Source: Harmonia axyridis
Taxonomy: Eukaryota > Arthropoda > Insecta > Coleoptera > Coccinellidae
Assembly (NCBI RefSeq): GCF_914767665.1
Contig: NC_059502.1
Span: 60,680,031-60,744,030 of the forward strand
Direction of reading: 5' to 3'
DNA length: 64,000 nucleotides
The notes under the pieces were generated by a model. The model was not told the origin of the DNA and made no database searches. It saw only the letters and a list, made by a program, of their open reading frames with translations. The position numbers were made by a program, and so were the translations under genes. Positions 12,339-20,744 of the stretch are shown in pieces. Position 1 is the stretch's first letter; every line of letters starts with the position of its first letter.

Positions 12339-13706
12339 ATGTCGCAGGGGATAGCCTCGGAAACCTCGTTGGTCAGTCGAGGTAAAACAGACTCTATGGG
12401 AAGTTGCGGTGCTGGGCAACCCATAGTAGAGCCTCAGCAACCCCGGGTAAGTGGTGGAAATGGCAGCGCCACCCCCGGTACAGCTACTGCTGGGAAAGGG
12501 ATGAACCAGATGACGGTGGGGAGCCCCCGGTATCTGGTCATCAAGAGAAAAGATGGTACTGACTTCTCAGGAGTCAGTCCATTCAAAATTGAAAAAATAT
12601 TATATGGTTTAGCTGGCGAAGTTAATAGTGTTAGGAAAATAAATATGGGACTTTTAATAGAGACTATTTCCAAAAAACAATCGTTATTGTTATCGAAAAT
12701 TGAGAAATTTGGAGAATTCGATGTTGAAGTTACTCCACACACCCAGTTAAATCAAAGTAAAGGTGTTATATACTGCCGCGATCTACTCAACTGTGCAATA
12801 GAAGAAATAAAAGAAGGCCTGGAAAATCAAGGAGTTATTGATATCAGAAGACTCAAAACGAAAAAGAACGGAATATTAGTTGATACTCCCGGACATATTC
12901 TGACTTTCAATTCACCGAATCTTCCGAAGAAAATAGACATTGCTATATATAAAAGAGTCGAAGTACGTCCATATATCCCCCCACCTATGAAGTGTTTCAG
13001 ATGTCAAAAGTTTGGCCATGTAGCTTCGAAATGTACAAACATCGAAATTTGTATATGTGGTAAACCGAAACACCCAGAAATAGTAGTTTGTAGTAAACCG
13101 TTCAAGTGCCCTAATTGCGAAGGGGAACATTTGAGTACTGACAAGAGATGCCCAACTTACACTTTCGAAAAGTCCATACAAGAGATAAAAACCCTCGAGA
13201 ATATACCATACTTCGAAGCCCGAAAGAAAGCTACAGCTAGAACCCCTATCACAGGAGTCTCTTATGCTCAAATGACCCAGACCAAATATCTGAAAGAAAA
13301 TGATCTCTCATCAAAAATTATACCTGAATTGATTAATACAGTGAAATCTATTGTTGAACGCTATCTCAAACCTCTCAATATCGCGCAAAGTGAAGAATCA
13401 TCAGAAAAAATTGATGAGGATATTATAATTCAATCAGAAAAACCTAATAAACCACTTCGGCAATTACGATCCATGCTACCACCGCTAACTCCACTCAAGA
13501 TAGATATATCGAAACAATACAGCAAACGGAAAGGAGATCAGAGATCACCTTTAGGAGACGATGCTGATGAATCTGACTCGAGTCAGCTTTCACAAAAATC
13601 AGAGAGGAAATTGAAAAAAAGTAAACTTCTGCCAAAAGGCAGACAACGAAAGAATCAGCCACCTGACAAGGTGGAAATTACAGGAATAGGAAATGAAACA
13701 ATTTGA
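12339..13706 (+). CDS. LINE ORF1, gag-like nucleic-acid-binding protein
   Basis: This 455-codon protein would bind LINE RNA in the ribonucleoprotein particle and act as chaperone during target-primed reverse transcription. Residues 1-60 are a low-complexity leader. Residues 60-210 resemble the conserved gag-like region of I/Jockey elements (a GVSPFKIEK motif and an ILTFNSPNLPKKI motif). Residues 215-275 hold three cysteine knuckles: the first is CFRCQKFGHVASKC (CX2CX4HX4C), followed by CICGKPKHPEIVVC and CPNCEGEHLSTDKRC. The C-terminus is lysine-rich (KKSKLLPKGRQRKNQ). The reading frame is intact. The start at 12339 is the first in-frame ATG of the element; an internal methionine before QMTVGSPRYLVIKRK is an alternative. 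Confidence 0.88.
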   Translation: MSQGIASETSLVSRGKTDSMGSCGAGQPIVEPQQPRVSGGNGSATPGTATAGKGMNQMTVGSPRYLVIKRKDGTDFSGVSPFKIEKILYGLAGEVNSVRKINMGLLIETISKKQSLLLSKIEKFGEFDVEVTPHTQLNQSKGVIYCRDLLNCAIEEIKEGLENQGVIDIRRLKTKKNGILVDTPGHILTFNSPNLPKKIDIAIYKRVEVRPYIPPPMKCFRCQKFGHVASKCTNIEICICGKPKHPEIVVCSKPFKCPNCEGEHLSTDKRCPTYTFEKSIQEIKTLENIPYFEARKKATARTPITGVSYAQMTQTKYLKENDLSSKIIPELINTVKSIVERYLKPLNIAQSEESSEKIDEDIIIQSEKPNKPLRQLRSMLPPLTPLKIDISKQYSKRKGDQRSPLGDDADESDSSQLSQKSERKLKKSKLLPKGRQRKNQPPDKVEITGIGNETI

Positions 13707-13849
13707 TCTATTTTTAACTAAAATTATATTTTGATAATATTATACACTTTTACTGACATTTTATACATTTATAGATACGTTATTTACTCTAATTTTATTT
13801 ATACTAATTTATTCATTTTAATATGTAATCATTTATTCATTTTAATATG

Positions 13850-13915
13850 TAATTGTTCATTTATTTATTTATTTATTTATCTATTTATTTATTTATTCAT
13901 TCATTTATCGGTTTA
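13850..13915. repeat. (TTTA)n-rich microsatellite in the ORF1-ORF2 spacer
   Basis: The run is mostly TTTA, with TTCA and CTA variants. It keeps the ORF2 frame open upstream, which adds a false hydrophobic N-terminus (repeated IYLF) to the open frame. The real ORF2 most likely begins at the ATG at 13964. Confidence 0.85.
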
Positions 13916-13963
13916 TTTATACATGTACTCATTGATACTCTATTATTATTACTATCTTGCAAG

Positions 13964-16882
13964 ATGTACACAAACAATAACATAATTCAATGGAATTGTA
14001 GAGGCTGTATCAAAAGATACTGTGATATCAAGATTCTTATTCAAGAGTACAACCCTATGTGCATTTGCCTTCAAGAAACACATCTGAAACCAGCTCAGTC
14101 ATACTCCCTGAAAAACTACAATATTGAAAGGAATGATTTCACCTCAAACCAAAATGCATCTGGGGGCGTAGCTATATTTCTGAGAAATGATGTCCACTAC
14201 AATGTACTAAATATTGACACTGAACTACAGGCCGTTGCGGTGGAAATCCTTGTCCCATACAAAATAACAGTATGCAGCATATATCTACCGGATGGAAGTT
14301 GGACAATTGGAGAAATTGATGAGCTGCTTGAGCAGTTACCCTCCCCAAAGATGATTATGGGAGACTTCAATGCACACAACATACTGTGGGGATCCATTAA
14401 AACCGATCGGAGAGGCAGAATCATTGAGAACTGGTTAGATAGAGATGATCTAACCCTGCTTAATACAGGTAAACAAACACACATGAACACAATCAGCAAC
14501 ACTTTTTCGGCAATAGACCTAACAATTGCATCGAGCACCCTAGCCACCAGAGTAACTTGGACTGTAGATGATGATCTATACAACAGTGATCATTTTCCGA
14601 TAATTGTGGAAACCGATAAAGCACAGAGAATTCGATCTTCTCCACGAAGATGGATTCATGAGAAAGCCAACTGGCAAAAATTTAGAAATACATTGACACC
14701 TCCGGAAAGTATTAATGTAGCATCTGTAACGAAGGCACTAAAACATGCAGCTGAGATGAGTATACCGAGAACCAAAGATATACCATTAAAACATGTAGTA
14801 CCGTGGTGGAATCGCGAGGTGAGCGCTGCGATAAAACAAAAGAAGTCTGCTCTAAATCGTTTCAGAAAGCACCCCACAACAGAAAATTTAATATTTTTCA
14901 AGAAAGCACGAGCCGAATCTAAAAGAAAAATCCTCGAAAGTAAGAGACATAGCTGGAACCAATACGTGTCATCCATAACATCAGATGAAACCGTAGGGAA
15001 TGTGTGGAAGAAAATAAAGTCTATATCTGGCAAAAATAGGTCCAACCCATTGACATGCTTGAAAGTACAAGGGGATATGTTTCAAGAACCCACTGAAATA
15101 GCAGATATTCTAGCCGATCATTTCGAAAATACTAGTAGTTCAAGCAACTATAACACCACCTTCCTTGAAAATAGGCTGGAAATGGAGCTGCCCCTTGATT
15201 TCGAAACAACGGAATTGCTAGAATATAATCAGCCATTCTCTATGATGGAGTTAGAACAGTCATTGAGTTCCTTGAAAAAAACTGCACCCGGATTTGATGA
15301 AATTTCCAATGAGATGCTGAAGAATGTGAATCCTGCAATGAAAGAAATATTATTGGAACTATATAACAAACTATGGAATAACTGTTCTTACCCTAATGAA
15401 TGGAAGGAAGCGGTGATTGTCCCCATCCTGAAGGCTGGAAAAGACCCATTGAGTCCCTCGAGCTACAGACCTGTAAGCCTTACTAGTTGTTTGGGAAAAC
15501 TGCTCGAGAAACTGATACATGGCCGTCTTCAGTGGTATCTGGAAAAGAGAGAACTTCTATCACCTTACCAAGCCGGTTTCAGAAAGAACCGATCCACGAT
15601 TGATCATCTTGTAATGCTCGAAAATGAAATTCAAAACGCGTTCATAAGGCGAGAACACACTGTTGCTGTCTTCTTCGACATAAAAGGAGCTTTTGACATG
15701 ACATGGCGATATAAAATATTGCAGAAGATGTTCGATTCTGGATTCAAAGGCATACTTCCGAAGTTTGTCCGGTCATTCTTGGAAGATAGGAGGTTCATAG
15801 TGAGAGTAAGTGGCTCGTTTTCCAGCTCAAGGAGTCTGGACAATGGAGTACCACAAGGCTCTACCCTCAGCTGCACACTGTTCAACATGGTTATCGAAAA
15901 AATCATTGAGAATGTAAACCCTACAATAATTAGATGTCTGTATGTGGACGATCTGGTTATCTTGCTCTCTGGAAGGTCAATTGAAAAAATAGTCCACCAA
16001 ATACAAGGGGCTATAAATACTATTATAAATAATGGAGTAAATATAGGATATGATTTCACTTGGGAGAAGACATATTGTGTGCATTTCTGCCGTTTGAGGA
16101 AACCCCATCTTGATCCTATACTATATGCCAAGGGTAAAAGAATAAAATGTCTGAATAGTGTGAAATTTTTGGGGTTGACTCTTGATTCAAAACTGACTTG
16201 GAAAAACCACATTGAAGATCTCAGACGAGTATGTAAAAATACTCTTAACTTATTCAAGGTTTTAGGGAATACAAAATGGGGCGCAGAAACTTGTAGTCTA
16301 CTAAAAATATATCGTGCACTGATTCTATCCCGAATAGATTACGGTAGTGTGGCTTACTCTTCAGCACGTAAATCGAGACTCAAAATGATCGACCCTGTAC
16401 ATAATTTGGGATTAAGATACTGCTTGGGAGCATTTCATACAAGCCCAAGCCATAGTCTGTATGTTGAGTCTGGATTGGAACCTTTGAGTGTAAGAAGAAA
16501 GAGAATATTAGTGAGGTACATGTTGGGCCTACAATCGAATCCAAGAAATCCCAACTTTGAACTTCTGAAGCAGGATACAGAAAAATTCAGAAGAAGACCA
16601 ACAGCAACTCGACCGGCTGTAATTCGCTTCAAGGAATATTTACTCCAGAAAAATATAACCTTTCCCCAAGTGATGCAGATGAATTTCGAAGAAATACCTC
16701 CGTGGATTATCCCGGAAGTGAAAATTAGACTTGATCTCACCAGAGAGGATAAAAATTTGATCAATCCAGAATCCATTAGAAAACTTTTCCTCCATATAAA
16801 AAATGAATATGGACCAGCCATGTTCATATATACTTATTATAAAAGTTTAATGAGTCTTCTTGATGAAGGATATTTAATATAA
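13964..16882 (+). CDS. LINE ORF2, endonuclease and reverse transcriptase (N-terminal part, cut by an insertion)
   Basis: From ATG 13964 the protein opens directly into an apurinic-type endonuclease: IIQWNCRGC, then LQETHL (catalytic E), MGDFNAH (D/N), and SDHFPI near residue 205 (terminal DH). The reverse transcriptase follows (about residues 400-720): APGFDEISNEML, SYRPVSLTSCLGKLLEK, FFDIKGAFD (first catalytic D), NGVPQGSTLSCTLF, and the catalytic YVDDLVI box. The frame is intact from the start through the thumb region. It stops at 16882 only because a foreign element was inserted after LLDEGY. The rest of the protein resumes at about 18036. A start at 13853 would add a repeat-derived hydrophobic leader and is unlikely. 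Confidence 0.9.
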   Translation: MYTNNNIIQWNCRGCIKRYCDIKILIQEYNPMCICLQETHLKPAQSYSLKNYNIERNDFTSNQNASGGVAIFLRNDVHYNVLNIDTELQAVAVEILVPYKITVCSIYLPDGSWTIGEIDELLEQLPSPKMIMGDFNAHNILWGSIKTDRRGRIIENWLDRDDLTLLNTGKQTHMNTISNTFSAIDLTIASSTLATRVTWTVDDDLYNSDHFPIIVETDKAQRIRSSPRRWIHEKANWQKFRNTLTPPESINVASVTKALKHAAEMSIPRTKDIPLKHVVPWWNREVSAAIKQKKSALNRFRKHPTTENLIFFKKARAESKRKILESKRHSWNQYVSSITSDETVGNVWKKIKSISGKNRSNPLTCLKVQGDMFQEPTEIADILADHFENTSSSSNYNTTFLENRLEMELPLDFETTELLEYNQPFSMMELEQSLSSLKKTAPGFDEISNEMLKNVNPAMKEILLELYNKLWNNCSYPNEWKEAVIVPILKAGKDPLSPSSYRPVSLTSCLGKLLEKLIHGRLQWYLEKRELLSPYQAGFRKNRSTIDHLVMLENEIQNAFIRREHTVAVFFDIKGAFDMTWRYKILQKMFDSGFKGILPKFVRSFLEDRRFIVRVSGSFSSSRSLDNGVPQGSTLSCTLFNMVIEKIIENVNPTIIRCLYVDDLVILLSGRSIEKIVHQIQGAINTIINNGVNIGYDFTWEKTYCVHFCRLRKPHLDPILYAKGKRIKCLNSVKFLGLTLDSKLTWKNHIEDLRRVCKNTLNLFKVLGNTKWGAETCSLLKIYRALILSRIDYGSVAYSSARKSRLKMIDPVHNLGLRYCLGAFHTSPSHSLYVESGLEPLSVRRKRILVRYMLGLQSNPRNPNFELLKQDTEKFRRRPTATRPAVIRFKEYLLQKNITFPQVMQMNFEEIPPWIIPEVKIRLDLTREDKNLINPESIRKLFLHIKNEYGPAMFIYTYYKSLMSLLDEGYLI

Positions 16883-17288
16883 ATCAAATAATTTGACAAC
16901 TTTGTGTCTAATCCTTCACAATAATATATCTGTATGATATATTCAGTTTATTTTTGTCTTGGAATATATTCCAATTCTAAAAATGACAAATTTAATAATC
17001 AACCAAAAGAAAAATTCAAAATGACTAAAATTGTACAAATTGAGTAAACGGTTAATAAATTGAACAACTAAATTAACATAAAGACAGACGTACGTTTCGG
17101 AATTTTTGTATTTAATAATACAATTTTTCCTCATCAGTGCCTTACAGTTCAACGGAATTATTAAATTTACAAACTTACCACGTGTATATCTAACCTCAAC
17201 AAAATTGCAAGTAAGAAACCACTAACTAAACGTAACGGTTGCTTTTGTGAGGATTCACAGAACAAGTCATTACTTAAGGTCGTCATAG
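16836..17288 (+). repeat. 453-bp direct repeat, first copy
   Basis: This block appears identical to 17418-17870 (offset 582 bp). It contains the last 43 bp of the LINE ORF2 frame, the left 165-bp inverted-repeat arm and the internal segment with the hammerhead motif. Because it includes flanking LINE sequence, it must have been duplicated after the insertion, or it is an assembly artefact. Confidence 0.9.
17081..17143 (-). ncRNA. Hammerhead ribozyme motif, type I layout (copy 1)
   Basis: On the minus strand the conserved core is complete: CUGAUGA (17137-17131), GAAA (17098-17095) and the cleavage triplet GUC (17089-17087), cutting between 17087 and 17086. Stem I is six pairs, UGUCUU (17086-17081) with AAGGCA (17143-17138), one of them G-U. 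Stem II is four pairs (GGAA/UUCC), a symmetric AAA/AAA internal loop, then seven pairs (UUGUAUU/AAUACAA) closed by AUUA. Stem III is only CGUACG, which is self-complementary. Such tiny stem III regions are known from hammerheads in Penelope-like elements and amphibian satellites, where two copies are thought to cooperate. The fold was made by hand. Confidence 0.8.
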
Positions 17289-17417
17289 ATTTCTTCATTG
17301 TTATTCTTTTGAAATACATATACACATCGACATTTACAATTGAATAAACAATTTCAGAAATTCTAAATTTATCAATTGGTTGATACTGACTCTCTAATCA
17401 ATAAATGATTACATCAA

Positions 17418-17870
17418 ATTATAAAAGTTTAATGAGTCTTCTTGATGAAGGATATTTAATATAAATCAAATAATTTGACAACTTTGTGTCTAATCCTTCA
17501 CAATAATATATCTGTATGATATATTCAGTTTATTTTTGTCTTGGAATATATTCCAATTCTAAAAATGACAAATTTAATAATCAACCAAAAGAAAAATTCA
17601 AAATGACTAAAATTGTACAAATTGAGTAAACGGTTAATAAATTGAACAACTAAATTAACATAAAGACAGACGTACGTTTCGGAATTTTTGTATTTAATAA
17701 TACAATTTTTCCTCATCAGTGCCTTACAGTTCAACGGAATTATTAAATTTACAAACTTACCACGTGTATATCTAACCTCAACAAAATTGCAAGTAAGAAA
17801 CCACTAACTAAACGTAACGGTTGCTTTTGTGAGGATTCACAGAACAAGTCATTACTTAAGGTCGTCATAG
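17418..17870 (+). repeat. 453-bp direct repeat, second copy
   Basis: Second copy of 16836-17288, including a duplicate of the 3' end of the interrupted LINE frame (17418-17460). Here the internal segment runs directly into the inverted arm at 17871. Confidence 0.9.
17663..17725 (-). ncRNA. Hammerhead ribozyme motif, type I layout (copy 2)
   Basis: This is the exact repeat of the motif at 17081-17143, shifted by 582 bp, with CUGAUGA at 17719-17713 and predicted cleavage between 17669 and 17668. Two tandem copies in one transcript could release a unit-length RNA of 582 nt. Confidence 0.78.
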
Positions 17871-18014
17871 TCAATTTGTACAATTTTAGTCATTTTGAAT
17901 TTTTCTTTTGGTTGATTATTAAATTTGTCATTTTTAGAATTGGAATATATTCCAAGACAAAAATAAACTGAATATATCATACAGATATATTATTGTGAAG
18001 GATTAGACACAAAG

Positions 18015-18839
18015 TTGTCAAATTATTTGATTTATTTCATATATACTGATGGTTCAAAAACAGCTGAAGGTACTGGATGTGCCATGGTCACAGAGTATGA
18101 AAAACACTACTGGAAACTTCACCCGCTATCCTCTGTATATTTTGCTGAGCAGTATGCAGTATTGCAAGCTCTAATGTGCTGCTATATCCGGGAACAACCT
18201 CAAGAAGTTGTTATTGTCACTGACTGCCTGAGTTTGTTACAGGCATTAAGAAAAACTTTCACGGAAGATCCAGTCATTAAAATCGTCAAGTCGATTTTAT
18301 ATCATTTAATGAGAAGAGGCTTTGACATGCAATTCATTTGGGTTCCAAGTCACGTAGGCATACAAGGGAATGAGGAAGCTGACATAAAAGCGCGCGAGGC
18401 CACAAATTCTGATTCACAAGATGTGAATTTTCTGAAAGTATCTGACGTGAAAAATTTCATTTCAGTAAGGTGTAAGCAAGAATGGCAGGAATTATGGACT
18501 GTGAAAACTACCCAACTCAGACAAGTACAACCCGATGTCAGATCTTTTTACACTGCTATCAATCTTTCCAGAGAGCAGATGACCAAAATACACCGTCTTC
18601 GTATTGGTCACACTCAACTCACACATGGATATCTTCTGAGAAGGGAAAGTCGACCACAATGTGAGCACTGTGGTGAAATGTTAACAATAACTCACCTTAT
18701 ATGTGAATGTCCCGAATATTCCTTAATTAGAGAAAACTTCAACATCAGATTAACACTGAAAGATAATCTGTCTCAAGAGGCTGAAATGAAAAATACACTT
18801 GAATTCTGCAAAGAAATAAATATATACGAATGGCTATAA
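18015..18839 (+). CDS. LINE ORF2, RNase H and C-terminal zinc knuckle (separated part)
   Basis: True homology starts at about FIYTDGSK (18036); the first residues of the open frame come from the inserted arm. The RNase H catalytic residues are all present: D in YTDGSK, E in FAEQYAVLQAL, D in VTDCLSLLQAL, and the terminal WVPSHVGIQGNEEAD with H and D. A C-terminal knuckle follows, CEHCGEMLTITHLICEC, as in I, R1 and Jockey-type elements. RNase H would remove the RNA strand during LINE integration. In this copy it is detached from the polymerase by the 1.16-kb insertion and has no start of its own. Confidence 0.88.
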   Translation: MSNYLIYFIYTDGSKTAEGTGCAMVTEYEKHYWKLHPLSSVYFAEQYAVLQALMCCYIREQPQEVVIVTDCLSLLQALRKTFTEDPVIKIVKSILYHLMRRGFDMQFIWVPSHVGIQGNEEADIKAREATNSDSQDVNFLKVSDVKNFISVRCKQEWQELWTVKTTQLRQVQPDVRSFYTAINLSREQMTKIHRLRIGHTQLTHGYLLRRESRPQCEHCGEMLTITHLICECPEYSLIRENFNIRLTLKDNLSQEAEMKNTLEFCKEINIYEWL

Positions 18840-19226
18840 TACTCACCATTTCCATTTGTGTTGACTAGGCTTTTCTCTTTCAACTGAACATTTGTAACTC
18901 ATTGCATATGGAATATATTGTACATATTGTTTATATTTTATAATTTTATTTATATATTTATTTATTTTATATATACTTTCATCTAAATTATTTTACCAGT
19001 TATCCCTATATTGTATATGTTGTAAATATTGTTTATATTTTACTATTTATGTATATATTTATCTATTTTATATCTACACGTTCATGTCTTATTATGTTAG
19101 TTGAAATGAAATATTTACTTTTGCCCATATACAGCAGAAGAAGAAAGTGATCTCACATTGAGCTTTAATTCACACGGCTAATGGCCCTGGTAGTCGAAGC
19201 CGTAGAACTTAAAACTTAACTTAACT
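18840..19226 (+). other. LINE 3' untranslated region and short tandem tail
   Basis: AT-rich stretch with TTTATATATTT-like runs and no long frame. It ends in AACTTAAAACTTAACTTAACT directly before the target-site duplication. A short simple-repeat tail instead of a long poly(A) is usual for I-clade elements. Confidence 0.75.
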
Positions 19227-19238
19227 TATTTCGCAGTC
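19227..19238. repeat. Right copy of 12-bp target-site duplication
   Basis: Identical to 12211-12222. It follows the short tandem tail (ACTTAACTTA) at the 3' end of the LINE. Confidence 0.9.
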
Positions 19239-19375
19239 CTTCTGCATCCGGTTTAGGACTTCGGCATTTGCAACTCTATCAGTCCATGGGATACGCCACA
19301 TTCTACGGTAGCACGGTGAGTCTATAGAGAACGAGTAATAAGTCACAGCGCTGTAACTGCTTTAGATAAAACAAA
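19227..19375 (-). pseudogene. RTE-like LINE, reverse transcriptase ORF (part 1, before the nested LINE)
   Basis: On the minus strand this encodes CYRRMWRIPWTDRVANAEVL followed by NRMQKDCEI, the segment that precedes LYLGHIMRG in RTE-type polymerases. Joining 19239 to 12222 with one copy of the 12-bp duplication keeps one reading frame, which shows that the two parts were continuous before the I-like LINE inserted. Recognisable homology fades upstream of CYRRM (beyond about 19370). Confidence 0.75.
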
Positions 19376-20286
19376 CTTGAAAGCCATTTGATGATCACCA
19401 CACAACGAATGTTGGCTCAAGAGAAATTACTTCTTTCTTCTTATAGTTATTCGACTCTTCTAAAGTCTATTTCCAAAGTTTTTCTTCATCATAACCCTTA
19501 GAACTGATAGGAGTTCGGAAAATTGATTAAGTTTTGTGTTGGCTTTATCCCATCGCTGCTCTAAGACGCAACCAAGCAGAACAGCCAGGAATAATTACCA
19601 GAAAAGTTTGAGGACGTAATATTCACAGGACATTCAAATAGATGAAAAATAGCTGGCACGATTCTGGAATGGAAAGAAGAAGGAAAATTGGAATATACCA
19701 GCGAACTATATAGCAGAAATTATAGGTATGAGAAGACTGGCTGTTTTCTTGAAAGATCAGGAAAAACTACTTCAATATCAATTTCGATGCCGGACAAATT
19801 ACTTTACACTCCAGAGGGATAGGAGCCCTATTCCTGGATATATAGCAAAAAAAGAAATTAACATACTAGGGACGAAATTGAAAACAATATTTAATCAGGT
19901 ATACCACAAGGATCTGTTATATACCTCACCGTTTAATATTTCGTTTAAAATATTCCAGATACCTCCAGCAAAATAGTACAGTTCACAGACACCAAGCAGC
20001 TCTAGGAAGACATGGTTAAAAATGTGAATAATCCTGATTGGTGGACAAAAAAGATTAATTCGAATGAGACCGGCACAATATATCTAGTATATCTTTGTAT
20101 AATTATACAAAGCCAGAAAATTGAATGGAAGGAAGAAGCTGAATCTGGGAGTGATTCTATACACTTTCAAGTTTGAAAGGGCATTAGTCAAAATAAATTG
20201 CTTTTGATTATTGTCAGTTTGCTTTTCATTAAAGCCAATTTGATTATGATTAGCGCCAATTCGAATGTGAGAAGGTATAGTCCAGA
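19376..20286. other. AT-rich spacer
   Basis: Nothing recognised. An 82-codon plus-strand frame at 19728-19976 has no known motif. Confidence 0.45.
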
Positions 20287-20740
20287 CCATAGAGGGAGTA
20301 TACGCAATTTTTACATGTCCCCAACATGTTTAGATCGTTATCCGATATTTTTCATAATTGCCGAATGTATAATAAGCAGAATATCTATTATTATCTGTAT
20401 CTACCTACTGAAATCCAAGGTTTGGCAGTTTGCTCTAGGAGAACAAAAGTTTTTGCTCTCCTAGAGTCCTTGTTTCACGTCGTTTGGCGCTTGAAGTTTG
20501 TTTTCTGAATTTATGATATATTTAGGTATTTATTTCAATATATTTGGAGTTAATATGAAGTATTAATGCACTATGGGACATAAGAAGTGCGCTCTTTGTG
20601 AAGAAACTCGCGAATTGAGTGAAATATCTTATCACTGATATGTTTTCATTTCCGTGCGCTTCATGTCAAATTTGATATTTCATGTTGGGAACAAAATTTG
20701 CTTACTAAAAATTATATATGCTCCCTCTATGTTTATTACT
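20287..20740. mobile_element. MITE-like element, copy 1
   Basis: It is similar over its whole length to 55947-56524. Inverted ends are visible: CATAGAGGGAGTATACGCAA at the left, and TTGCTTACT...CTCCCTCTATG at the right, with CCAACATG / CATGTTGG just inside. Relative to copy 2 it lacks about 90 bp after the left end (near 20336), and its outermost left bases are changed. There is no transposase. Confidence 0.7.
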
Positions 20741-20744
20741 CTTA

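Larger units (their letters stand above)
16879..18035. mobile_element. Insertion with 165-bp inverted repeats and hammerhead motifs, inside LINE ORF2
   Basis: The outer arms 16879-17043 and 17871-18035 are near-perfect reverse complements (sampled along their length, not fully aligned). Flanking pentamers TTAAT (left) and TTCAT (right) look like a 5-bp target-site duplication with one change. Removing the insertion and one pentamer puts the polymerase and RNase H parts of ORF2 back in a single frame. Inside are two identical copies of a segment with a minus-strand hammerhead motif, separated by 129 bp (17289-17417) not found elsewhere in the window. There is no protein gene. Simple foldback element and Penelope-like or retrozyme-like remnant are both possible; the ribozyme plus mixed direct and inverted repeats favour the latter. 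Confidence 0.75.
12223..19226 (+). mobile_element. Full-length I-clade-like LINE retrotransposon, interrupted by a second insertion
   Basis: The element is bounded by the 12-bp duplication and so is not 5'-truncated. It has a GC-rich leader of about 116 bp (12223-12338), ORF1, a 257-bp spacer, ORF2 (endonuclease, reverse transcriptase, RNase H, terminal zinc knuckle), a 3' untranslated region of about 390 bp and a short (ACTTA)n-like tail. Without the foreign insertion at 16879-18035 it would be about 5.8 kb. Apart from that insertion I see no frameshift or stop in ORF1 or ORF2, so it integrated recently relative to the other debris. The domain order and ORF1 type point to the I clade; Loa or a neighbouring clade cannot be excluded without a tree. 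Confidence 0.9.

Noticed and set aside
13853..13963. Hydrophobic N-terminal extension of LINE ORF2, looking like a membrane anchor
   Set aside because: It is a translation of a TTTA microsatellite. The endonuclease starts right after the ATG at 13964.
16943..17152. A 69-codon frame found twice, identically (also 17525-17734)
   Set aside because: The repetition comes from the 453-bp duplication. The frame lies antisense across the inverted arm and the ribozyme, and shows no protein motif.
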